Source of the DNA: Alphaproteobacteria bacterium
Lineage (GTDB): Bacteria; Pseudomonadota; Alphaproteobacteria; Rs-D84
NCBI GenBank assembly: GCA_017642625.1
Contig: JAGCOQ010000014.1
Span: 1 to 22,822, forward strand
DNA length: 22,822 nt
Direction of reading: 5' to 3'
Of the stretch, positions 1-6,862 are shown in pieces (position 1 is the stretch's first letter; every line of letters begins with the position of its first letter). Position numbers and translations under genes: made by a program. The notes under the pieces are model-generated. The model did not search any database. It was not told the origin of the DNA and worked only from the letters and a program-made list of their open reading frames with translations.

Positions 1-110
1 ACAAAGCGCAGAAAACAGGCGAAAAAACGAATCGTTGTCAAAAAATAAATGTTTGATTTTTTATCAAGATTTATTTGCAAATGAAAAATTATCTTATAAA
101 TTGTTTTCTG

Positions 111-132
111 TAATCCAAACGATTGATCCAAA
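111..132 (+). promoter_or_regulatory. Pair of DnaA-box-like 9-mers
   Basis: TAATCCAAA (111-119) and TGATCCAAA (124-132) lie 13 bp apart in direct orientation. Each matches the TTATCCACA consensus at 7 of 9 positions, and both deviate at the same two places (positions 2 and 8). They share the 8-mer ATCCAAAC. They sit at the right edge of an AT-rich stretch upstream of dnaA. The shared deviation could reflect an altered DnaA specificity or may be chance. Confidence 0.3.
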
Positions 133-229
133 CATCAATCAAAACACAGGGGTTGGTTAAATATCTGATTAAAAAAAGACTGATATGAAACCAACACAAC
201 CGCGAGAGAGATATAAATAGTAGGGCAAA

Positions 230-275
230 CATAAACACTAAATTTTTTCAAAAACGGAAAAATTTGGCGTTTATG
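230..275. repeat. 18-bp imperfect inverted repeat before dnaA
   Basis: The left arm (230-247, starting CATAAAC) and right arm (258-275, ending GTTTATG) are complementary at 16 of 18 positions around a 10-nt loop. As RNA, one of the two mismatches becomes a G-U pair. No T-tract follows the right arm, so it is not a normal terminator. It may be an origin structure or a hairpin affecting dnaA expression. Confidence 0.55.
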
Positions 276-294
276 TGCAGGTGACTTTTATACT
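264..294 (+). promoter_or_regulatory. Possible dnaA promoter
   Basis: TATACT (289-294) is a good -10 match, about 50 bp before the dnaA start. The best upstream element is TTGGCG (264-269) at a long 19-bp spacing, and it lies inside the right arm of the inverted repeat. Only the -10 is persuasive. Confidence 0.25.
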
Positions 295-344
295 CACTTT
301 CGCACGGGCAGGAAACTCTTTTAGGGAAGGAAAGGAGAAACGAT

Positions 345-1613
345 ATGCAGGCAGCGGCAACAAAACAAATGACTAACTTGGAAGTTATCAAGGGGGCCAT
401 CGCCGCAAAAATGGATTCTGCTAGTTTCGCTTCTTGGATTGCGCCACTTGATTTTCAAATTGTTGATAACACATTGGTGTTGGCTGCCCAGAATCAGTTC
501 TCGGTTGACTTTATTAAATCTGTGCACGCAAATGTTTTGTCTGCGGTCGCAAGTGAATATGGTTTAGCATTAAATATATGTGTGCGTGGTGCATCTAAAA
601 CACAAATTGCAAATGACAATTCAGTTCAGAAATATACACCGGCGCAAACCGCGTGTGATATATGTGCGTTTGATGCATTCGTATCATGTGCGGAAAACAC
701 TTTCGTTTTGTCGGCGTGTAAAAAGGTTGCGGCGGGTTCTGTTTCTTTCAGCCCGCTGTTTATTTACGGTGCACCGGGTTGTGGTAAGACATTGTTAGCC
801 AAATGCATTCGTGATGCGTCTGCGGGTCGCACAGTCATGATGACGGGCGGTGGATTTGTTTCTGAATTCACACGCAGTTTGCGCGACGGCAAGATTTTTG
901 CATTCAAAGATTTTTGCCGTAACTGTGATACCTTTATACTTGATGATGTGAATGCCTTGGCGGGCAAACGCGCAACAATGGACGAATTTATGCAGTTGGT
1001 TATTGACTTACGTAATGCCGGCAAGAATATTGTTTTGACGTCCACAACAACACCAAACAATTTGACTGGTTTTGATCGTCGCGCACAATCGTTATTTGCA
1101 TCTGGCTTGGTTGCGGATGTTGTTGCACCAACAGATGATGTAAAACGTGTAATCTTGATGCGTGCAGGGGTGCCAACCGATATTGCAGCTGCGCTGGCGG
1201 GTCGTATTGCAGCGGACGGTCACATGGTTGCCGGTGTTGCCACCAAGATAAAGGCGTTTGCCGAACTTATGAACACAAACATAACAATGGATGTTGCGGA
1301 ACATTTGTTGGCAGACACATTAAAGAAATCAAAAACACCGATCGCAATGGTTCGTGATATGTGCGATAAATTGGGTGTTTCGTATGATGCGGTTTGTGGT
1401 TCGGGTCGCAATCGTTCATTGGTCTTGGCACGTCAAACAATGATGGTTGTATTAAAGGGTGCAACAAAATTATCTTTGTCGGAAATTGGTGGGTATGTTG
1501 GTGGTCGCGATCATGCAACGGTTATGTATGCGATAAAGCAGATTGAAAAGCAATTATCATCTGATTTGGTATTAAGTGCACAAATAAATGACATGATTGC
1601 AGAATATAAGTAA
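345..1613 (+). CDS. dnaA: Chromosomal replication initiator DnaA, divergent AAA+ sensor residues
   Basis: DnaA binds origin boxes and opens the duplex for replication. The 422-residue protein has an N-terminal domain I, almost no domain II, an AAA+ core and a C-terminal DNA-binding domain. Visible motifs are Walker A GAPGCGKT (142-149), Walker B acidic pair D200-D201, and the DnaA signature GGRDHATV (386-393). Aligned by eye to E. coli DnaA, the box VII arginine finger (R285) is Leu250 in an SLF motif, the sensor I Asp (D269) is Thr234, the sensor II Arg (R334) is Lys301, and the initiator-motif R245 is Ala. About eight residues are also missing before the lid. The start is set by AAGGAG (332-337) seven bases before ATG. 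It could be the sole initiator with altered ATP control or a diverged paralogue, but the full-length architecture makes the family assignment firm. Confidence 0.93.
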   Translation: MQAAATKQMTNLEVIKGAIAAKMDSASFASWIAPLDFQIVDNTLVLAAQNQFSVDFIKSVHANVLSAVASEYGLALNICVRGASKTQIANDNSVQKYTPAQTACDICAFDAFVSCAENTFVLSACKKVAAGSVSFSPLFIYGAPGCGKTLLAKCIRDASAGRTVMMTGGGFVSEFTRSLRDGKIFAFKDFCRNCDTFILDDVNALAGKRATMDEFMQLVIDLRNAGKNIVLTSTTTPNNLTGFDRRAQSLFASGLVADVVAPTDDVKRVILMRAGVPTDIAAALAGRIAADGHMVAGVATKIKAFAELMNTNITMDVAEHLLADTLKKSKTPIAMVRDMCDKLGVSYDAVCGSGRNRSLVLARQTMMVVLKGATKLSLSEIGGYVGGRDHATVMYAIKQIEKQLSSDLVLSAQINDMIAEYK

Positions 1614-1645
1614 GGGATTTTTGTTCTTGTTTTGGTTGTTGTTGT

Positions 1646-1671
1646 AAAAATCCGGCGTTTGCCGGATTTTT
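1646..1671 (+). terminator. Intrinsic terminator after dnaA
   Basis: An 11-bp perfect stem (1646-1656 with 1661-1671) with loop GTTT has an A-rich left flank and ends in a T-tract. It lies 32 bases after the dnaA stop, so dnaA appears to be transcribed alone. Confidence 0.88.
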
Positions 1672-1685
1672 ATTTTAGTTTCTGT

Positions 1686-1714
1686 TTGGTTTCTGGGACG
1701 AAATATGATAAAAT
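1686..1714 (+). promoter_or_regulatory. Possible promoter of the OmpA-domain gene
   Basis: TTGGTT (1686-1691) and TAAAAT (1709-1714) are 17 bp apart, between the dnaA terminator and the next start. The position fits a new transcription unit, but the matches are moderate. Confidence 0.3.
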
Positions 1715-1757
1715 ATAGTAAAAGTGTAATTCCGATCTAAAAGGGGAGGGGAATATC

Positions 1758-2798
1758 ATGAAGAAATTGTTGATGGTAATTTTGGCGTTTGTTGGCATAA
1801 CCAGTACTGCATTGGCAGAACCTAAAGTATACGAAAGCGAAACGGATTCAAGTATTGTATGTGCTAGGGTAGATATCAAGAACGAGGTTAGTGACAAACT
1901 AGAAAAAAATTTTAATGGCGATTTGTTCGCAAGAATATATTTTGATACCAATAAGGCAGAACCATATGAAGGTTGCGAGAAACGTTACAAAGAAATAGCT
2001 GAGAACTTGTCAAAACGAAAAGATGAAATTGAACAAGTGGTCTTTATTGGTATGGCAAGTCGTGTAGGAGATGTTGATCATAATACAAATTTGGCTATGG
2101 ATCGTGCAGATTATGTATGGTCGGTTTTTGAAGGATCCAATTGGGGGGATGCTGAAGATGCGTTCCTCAAAATAGGCGAAGAGTATGTGGCTGGGTCCGC
2201 AGATGCGTTCGGAGATGATGATAAAAATGATCCAGAACATCGTTCCGTGGACATTTATGTATTATATAGATTGCCCGTATGTACACAAGATACGGCAGAC
2301 TACATTGCGAACATCAAGGAAAAGTTGCAAGATTTTACTGGACCAGACAAGACGACGATTGATGATACAATTGCCAAATTAGAAGAACTTTGTAAAGGAA
2401 AGGTTTTGTACGCATCTGGTGCCGAAGAGTTTAATAAGAATTTCGCATTGTTGGTTAATTTGGTCGCAAAGGTTTATGAGGAAAACAAAGATGTGCCAGT
2501 TACAGATGACGATGTTAAACAAGGAAAAGTGAAAATTGCTTATCAAAACCTGAATACGTTGCGTGGTAGATTGGGTTTGAAGAGGTCGGTGTGGAGAAAT
2601 AGAGAAGGTAAGTTCAATACGGCGCGTCTTGCATCTGATTCTATTGCGGGTGTTGTGTTGGGGACCGCCGGCGGTTTGATAACCAGTCACTTGGTTAAAA
2701 AGAATCAGGTAAAGAAAGGATTCGAAGATATTCAATGCACAATCGGTGGTCAAAAGGTTGCCGAATGGGGTGATGAATTTACGGTTGGAATTCGCTAA
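1758..2798 (+). CDS. Secreted OmpA-like domain protein
   Basis: The 346-residue protein starts with a typical signal peptide (1-20, cleaved after TALA). Residues about 57-168 resemble an OmpA/MotB peptidoglycan-binding domain: a strand with YFDTN (61-65), a helix, VVFIGMAS (94-101), N111, R116-A117, and a final HRSVDI (161-166) that corresponds to the usual NRRVDI. This domain normally tethers outer-membrane or periplasmic proteins to the cell wall. The C-terminal half is helical and ends in a short Gly-rich hydrophobic segment (about 290-305) followed by a small Cys-containing tail. No beta-barrel is evident, so periplasmic or membrane-associated placement is inferred. The SD AGGGGAGGGG lies just before ATG. 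It is flanked by terminators on both sides, so it is probably monocistronic. The function beyond wall binding is unknown. Confidence 0.75.
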   Translation: MKKLLMVILAFVGITSTALAEPKVYESETDSSIVCARVDIKNEVSDKLEKNFNGDLFARIYFDTNKAEPYEGCEKRYKEIAENLSKRKDEIEQVVFIGMASRVGDVDHNTNLAMDRADYVWSVFEGSNWGDAEDAFLKIGEEYVAGSADAFGDDDKNDPEHRSVDIYVLYRLPVCTQDTADYIANIKEKLQDFTGPDKTTIDDTIAKLEELCKGKVLYASGAEEFNKNFALLVNLVAKVYEENKDVPVTDDDVKQGKVKIAYQNLNTLRGRLGLKRSVWRNREGKFNTARLASDSIAGVVLGTAGGLITSHLVKKNQVKKGFEDIQCTIGGQKVAEWGDEFTVGIR

Positions 2799-2800
2799 TT

Positions 2801-2827
2801 AAAACCGCCCGTTTGGGCGGTTTTTTT
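2801..2827. terminator. Bidirectional terminator between the OmpA-domain gene and parE
   Basis: The perfect stem AAAACCGCCC / GGGCGGTTTT with loop GTTT (2811-2814) is followed by more Ts to 2827. The T-tract runs into the parE stop codon (2826-2828), so one hairpin can end transcription of both convergent genes. Confidence 0.85.
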
Positions 2828-4805
2828 AAACAAACAAATCCTTTACAAACTGGGCGTGTTCGGTAATGAACCGGAAACGGAACTCTGGCTTTTTACCCAT
2901 AAGTTCGGAAACGATCGTGCGCGTTTTTTCCGTATCTTCCATTCCGTCATCTGTTTTCGGTGGCAAATCAACACGGATTAAACGGCGCGTCTTTGGCGAC
3001 ATGGTGGTTTCCTTTAATTGATTAGGCATCATTTCACCAAGCCCTTTGAATCGCGAAATCTCAACCCGCTTGTTTTTGTATTTACCGTTCTTTAATTCTT
3101 CTAATTCTTCGTCGGAATCAACATAAATCGATTCGGTACCACAGGTCAGTTTATAAAGCGGCGGGCAAGACAGATACAAATGCCCCCCATAAATCAGTTG
3201 TGGCATATACTGATAGAAAAACGCCATCAGCAGAGATGCAATATGCGAACCGTCAACGTCGGCATCAGTCATGACGATTATTTTTTCATAACGCAATTTT
3301 GTGTCGTCCCAATCCTTCGCTGTTCCAGCACCGATAATATCGATAAGTTCATTCAATTCCTTGTTCGCATTAAAACGCTCGTCGGAATTGGACATAACAT
3401 TTAACACCTTGCCCCGCAAAGGCATAATTGCCTGGGTTGCACGATCGCGTGCCTGTTTCGCGGTGCCACCAGCGGATTCGCCCTCAACAATAAACAGTTC
3501 AGTTCCGTCAACACCGTGTTTGGAACAGTCCGCCAACTTCGCCGGCATACGTGCGCGCTTGGTCGGGGTTTTGCGGGCGATTTCCTTTACCTGTTTCGTT
3601 TTGATGCGGGCATTCGCCAAATTGATTACAAAATCCAGAATGGCATTTGCGGTCTTGGGGTCCGATGCCAAAAACATTTCCCATGGGTCGCGTAGCGCGT
3701 TTTCGGTATAACGCGCGATTTCGGGGTTGGATAATTTTTCCTTGGTCTGACCCAAAAATTGCGGCGTTTTATAGAACACAGAAACAATCGCCGCAACAGA
3801 ATCAAAAACATCTTCGCCGATGATGTTGGCAGCGGCCTTGTTATTAACCTTTTCCCCGTATGCCTTGATTCCTTTGGTAATTGCAGATTTAAATCCGGAT
3901 TCATGGGTGCCACCGTCAATGGTCGCAATCGTGTTGCAATATGATGCAAAGAACCCATCGTCAGATGCCGCACCGTTTTCATCGGTCAATATGGTAAGCG
4001 CCCATTCAACACGACCGGTGTCATCTGGGAAATCAACAGTGCCACTGAATATACGGGGCAAAATCTTTGGCGACGCATCGGTTTTTTCCGCCAAGAAGTC
4101 CGCAACACCATTTGCATAGTAAAATGTTGTGGTGGCGGGTATTCCCATGTCGTCGGTCAACAAAGACGGATTGCACCGCCAATCAATTTTGACGCCGCGC
4201 GACAGAAACGCCTTGGCACGCGCCATACGATAAATCTTGATAGGTTTGAATACCGCGTTTGCGCCGAAAATATCGTCGTCCAATGTAAAGCGGATTTTCG
4301 TGCCATGTGCCTTGGTCGCGGTGCCACGACTTATCGGGCTGGTTGCGATACCGCGGGAAAAGGTTTGGTGCCATTCATAGCCGTCGCGTGAAATAGTTAC
4401 AATCATTTCAGATGACAACGCGTTCACAACCGCAGAACCCACACCGTGCAGACCACCACTGGTCTTGTACACATTATTGTTAAACTTACCGCCCGAATGC
4501 AGGGTGGTTAAAATAACCTCCAACGCGGATTTGCCAGGGTATTTTGGGTGTTCATCAACTGGAATACCACGACCGTCGTCGGTAATTTCAATAGTTTTCG
4601 CGTCAATCAGTTCCACAGATATTTTCTTGGCAAAACCGGCGACCGCTTCGTCAATGGAATTGTCCAAGATTTCGACCGGCAAATGATGCCACGCCTTTTC
4701 ATCTGTGCCACCAATATACATGCCGGGGCGCAGACGAACAGGTTCCAGCCCCTCAAGGACCTGGATATCAGACGCGTCATATGTGTGTGTATTCTTTTCA
4801 ACCAT
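2826..4805 (-). CDS. parE: DNA topoisomerase IV subunit B (ParE)
   Basis: ParE is the ATPase subunit of topoisomerase IV, which with ParC separates linked daughter chromosomes. The 659-residue length fits. The GHKL ATPase has RPGMYIGGTD (26-35), E45 and N49 in the EILDNS helix, DDGRGIP (76-82) and GGLHGVG (117-123). The TOPRIM domain has EGESAGG (441-447), DADVDG (514-519) and the KGLGEM motif (587-592). The GGTDE/HHL...DNSIDEA pattern and the alphaproteobacterial-style ending (KPEFRFRFI) favour ParE over GyrB. parC is not in the window. The gene diverges from dnaJ and converges on the OmpA-domain gene. Confidence 0.93.
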   Translation of the reverse strand: MVEKNTHTYDASDIQVLEGLEPVRLRPGMYIGGTDEKAWHHLPVEILDNSIDEAVAGFAKKISVELIDAKTIEITDDGRGIPVDEHPKYPGKSALEVILTTLHSGGKFNNNVYKTSGGLHGVGSAVVNALSSEMIVTISRDGYEWHQTFSRGIATSPISRGTATKAHGTKIRFTLDDDIFGANAVFKPIKIYRMARAKAFLSRGVKIDWRCNPSLLTDDMGIPATTTFYYANGVADFLAEKTDASPKILPRIFSGTVDFPDDTGRVEWALTILTDENGAASDDGFFASYCNTIATIDGGTHESGFKSAITKGIKAYGEKVNNKAAANIIGEDVFDSVAAIVSVFYKTPQFLGQTKEKLSNPEIARYTENALRDPWEMFLASDPKTANAILDFVINLANARIKTKQVKEIARKTPTKRARMPAKLADCSKHGVDGTELFIVEGESAGGTAKQARDRATQAIMPLRGKVLNVMSNSDERFNANKELNELIDIIGAGTAKDWDDTKLRYEKIIVMTDADVDGSHIASLLMAFFYQYMPQLIYGGHLYLSCPPLYKLTCGTESIYVDSDEELEELKNGKYKNKRVEISRFKGLGEMMPNQLKETTMSPKTRRLIRVDLPPKTDDGMEDTEKTRTIVSELMGKKPEFRFRFITEHAQFVKDLFV

Positions 4806-4815
4806 AACGCCTATA

Positions 4816-4844
4816 TTATTAGAACATTATTTGATTTTGTGCAA
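4816..4844 (-). promoter_or_regulatory. Possible parE promoter
   Basis: On the minus strand, TTGCAC (4844-4839) and TAATAA (4821-4816) are 17 bp apart, just before the parE start. The region is AT-rich, so chance matches are likely. Confidence 0.3.
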
Positions 4845-4899
4845 ACGAAAAAATTGCATTTTTGGCTAATATTTGGGCTTTTTTATTGGGGCGGGGGGC

Positions 4900-4927
4900 T
4901 TGATTTTATCGTTTTATGCTCTATATT
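4900..4927 (+). promoter_or_regulatory. Probable dnaJ promoter
   Basis: TTGATT (4900-4905) and TATATT (4922-4927) are 16 bp apart, about 31 bp before the dnaJ ATG. The same TTGATT-16-TATAAT layout occurs before efp. No HrcA CIRCE-type inverted repeat was seen. Confidence 0.5.
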
Positions 4928-4958
4928 TTAGGCTAAGAAAGATTTACGGACGTAAAAA

Positions 4959-6086
4959 ATGAACAAAAATCCATACGAAGTTTTGGGTGTGGCGCGTGAC
5001 GCGTCGGACGCTGATATCAAGCGGGCTTACCATAAATTAGTGCTGAAATACCATCCGGATAAAAATCCGGGGGATAAAACCGCTGAAGAAAAGTTCAAGG
5101 AAGTCAATAACGCCTTTGATATTTTAAAAGACCCACAAAAACGTGCGGCATATGACCGTTTTGGTGATGCGGCGTTTGCCGGTGGTAACGGCGCGTCGGC
5201 GGGTGCGGGATTTGGTGGCAACCCATTTGGTGATGGTGCATTTCACTTTGGTATGGGTGGTGGCGCCGGCATGGATGATATTTTACGCGAAGCAATGCGT
5301 GGTTTCGGATTTGATATGGGCGGTGGTCGCGGGGCGGCACAAAATCGTGCTGGACGCGATTTGTTGGACGAAGTGGTAATTGATTTGAAAGATGCTTATT
5401 TCGGCACAACCCATACCGTCAATTTTTCCAGCAAGGTTGCATGTGATAAATGTAATGGTTATGGCACCGCGGATGGCAAGCCGGCACCAACATGCACGCG
5501 TTGTGGCGGAACAGGCTATGTTCACGCACGCCAAGGATTCTTTGCCATGGAAACGCCATGTCCAGAATGTAATGGTCTGGGGCACAAGATTGATAAAAAA
5601 TGTACTGCGTGCGACGGAACGGGGGCAACCCATAAATCGCGCAGTATTGATGTAAAGATTCCAGCGGGTATCGAAGATGGTGCGCGTTTGCGTTTGGCAG
5701 GTCAAGGCGAAGCGGGTGCCAATGGGGCCCAATCGGGAGATTTCTATTTAGATGTTCGTATTCGTCCGGACAAACGTTTTGCACGAAATGGCGCGGACTT
5801 GATTACACGCGCGGATGTTCCGTTTACAACACTTGCGCTGGGTGGTGAAATAGAGATTGAAACAATTGACGACAAAAAATTGTCAGTCAAGGTTCCAGCG
5901 GGAACACAGGTTGGCGAAAAACTACGTGTGCGTGGTCATGGTATGCCGACAGGTCGCAGAAGCGATTCGTATGGTGATTTGTATATTGATATTGCAATAA
6001 CAATCCCAAGCAAACTTACCGAAAAACAGAAAAAGATTTTAACTGAATTTGCCGAAACAAAATCAGCAAAGAAAGGTTGGTTTTAA
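4959..6086 (+). CDS. dnaJ: Chaperone DnaJ (type I Hsp40)
   Basis: DnaJ delivers unfolded clients to DnaK and stimulates its ATPase. The 375-residue protein has the full type I layout: J domain with HPD (32-34), a Gly/Phe-rich linker (about 73-125), four CxxCxGxG-type zinc motifs (C162/C165, C179/C182, C201/C204, C215/C218), and the C-terminal substrate-binding domains. All eight zinc cysteines are present. dnaK and grpE are not in the window, so dnaJ stands apart from the common dnaK-dnaJ pair. Its stop codon overlaps the first bases of a palindromic repeat (6085-6161), and a strong terminator follows. Confidence 0.96.
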   Translation: MNKNPYEVLGVARDASDADIKRAYHKLVLKYHPDKNPGDKTAEEKFKEVNNAFDILKDPQKRAAYDRFGDAAFAGGNGASAGAGFGGNPFGDGAFHFGMGGGAGMDDILREAMRGFGFDMGGGRGAAQNRAGRDLLDEVVIDLKDAYFGTTHTVNFSSKVACDKCNGYGTADGKPAPTCTRCGGTGYVHARQGFFAMETPCPECNGLGHKIDKKCTACDGTGATHKSRSIDVKIPAGIEDGARLRLAGQGEAGANGAQSGDFYLDVRIRPDKRFARNGADLITRADVPFTTLALGGEIEIETIDDKKLSVKVPAGTQVGEKLRVRGHGMPTGRRSDSYGDLYIDIAITIPSKLTEKQKKILTEFAETKSAKKGWF

Positions 6087-6161
6087 AGTTCAAATATAAC
6101 AAAGTAGTGCCAGCGAAACGCTGGCACACATTATTTGAACTTTCCACTTTGTACTTTGAAC
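6085..6161. repeat. Dispersed nested palindromic repeat, copy 1
   Basis: The outer arms (6085-6096 and 6132-6143) are perfectly complementary over 12 bp. They enclose a perfect 9-bp hairpin GTGCCAGCG / CGCTGGCAC (6107-6115, 6119-6127) with loop AAA. A further CTTTGTACTTTGAAC segment continues to 6161. The segment 6085-6127 matches 17702-17744 at 40 of 43 positions. The left arm overlaps the dnaJ stop. It resembles a REP or miniature palindromic element, but no known family was recognised. Confidence 0.8.
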
Positions 6162-6170
6162 TATAAAAAT

Positions 6171-6209
6171 GCGCTATATACAGAAATCGGTGTATATAGC
6201 GCGTTTTTT
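6171..6209 (+). terminator. Intrinsic terminator after dnaJ
   Basis: A perfect 12-bp stem (6171-6182 with 6191-6202) with an 8-nt loop is followed by a run of six Ts (6204-6209). It faces the convergent pgsA end at 6225. Confidence 0.85.
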
Positions 6210-6224
6210 GTATTGTGTTTTTAA

Positions 6225-6830
6225 TTATTTCTTTTTTGCTTTTTTCAGTTTGTCAGCAAAGGTCAATGTGTATTGTGTTGCAGACCAAACAGATGCCAAC
6301 AACGAAATCCACAAACCGATAATTCCAATCTGTGATAACAAGTTCATCGCAATCAGATAATTTTTAGAAATTGTTTCTGGGGTGACCAATGTGCTTAACG
6401 CAAACAGACCCAAAAATGCGACAGCGGTTATCATTTGGAATGTTGTTTTAACCTTGCCCATAGAGAAACGTGCCTTTGGTACCGGCATTTCGATTTTCTG
6501 TGTGCCCAAGAATTCGCGCAGGCCACTTACATACAATTCGCGGGCGACCAAGATAATTACTGGAACAACAATGAACCAAACCGGCATCATCACGGTCAGC
6601 ATAATCAATGTATTCACGACCAGCAATTTATCGCCGATATGATCCATTACGCCACCGATTTTTGTGCATACATCATATTTGCGTGCCAGATATCCGTCAA
6701 AGAAATCGCTTAATGCCGCCACAACGAACAATATCAACGACGTCCAATACATTTGGAACATTAATGTTGGTATAATCGCAAATGACGCAAAGATGCGAAA
6801 TGCGGACAAGAAATTAACAAAGAACTTCAT
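6225..6830 (-). CDS. pgsA: CDP-diacylglycerol-glycerol-3-phosphate 3-phosphatidyltransferase
   Basis: PgsA joins CDP-diacylglycerol with glycerol-3-phosphate to give phosphatidylglycerol phosphate at the inner membrane, the first committed step to phosphatidylglycerol and cardiolipin. The 201-residue protein carries the complete CDP-alcohol phosphotransferase motif: D45-G46, A49-R50, G59, D63 and D67 with the canonical spacing. Several hydrophobic segments follow, and the C-terminus is Lys-rich. The RARE-type segment ARELYVSGLRE (96-106) is typical of PgsA, not of phosphatidylserine synthase. A clear SD (GGAG) precedes the ATG. uvrC lies upstream on the same strand 32 bp away, so the two may be cotranscribed. 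Confidence 0.92.
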   Translation of the reverse strand: MKFFVNFLSAFRIFASFAIIPTLMFQMYWTSLILFVVAALSDFFDGYLARKYDVCTKIGGVMDHIGDKLLVVNTLIMLTVMMPVWFIVVPVIILVARELYVSGLREFLGTQKIEMPVPKARFSMGKVKTTFQMITAVAFLGLFALSTLVTPETISKNYLIAMNLLSQIGIIGLWISLLASVWSATQYTLTFADKLKKAKKK

Positions 6831-6862
6831 ATTTTTTCTCCTTTATTTATAGAACGACCTTA

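Larger units (their letters stand above)
1..344. other. Non-coding region upstream of dnaA, candidate replication origin
   Basis: No convincing gene is seen here. Positions about 38-112 are very AT-rich, a possible unwinding element. They are followed by two DnaA-box-like 9-mers (111-119 and 124-132) and an 18-bp imperfect inverted repeat (230-275). Origins often lie beside dnaA, which begins at 345, so an oriC is plausible. Perfect TTATCCACA boxes are absent, so the call rests on position, base composition and weak boxes. Confidence 0.4.

Noticed and set aside
150..180. CtrA-type site in the candidate origin (TTAA spaced TTAA)
   Set aside because: The two TTAA units are separated by eight bases, not the seven of the CtrA consensus, and the surrounding DNA is AT-rich enough for chance.
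3301..3711. 136-residue plus-strand frame inside parE
   Set aside because: It is antisense to conserved ParE TOPRIM and ATPase sequence and has no SD or recognisable domain.
5283..5732. 149-residue minus-strand frame inside dnaJ
   Set aside because: It runs opposite the DnaJ zinc domain and is rich in residues expected from antisense of Gly/Cys codons; it has no family resemblance.
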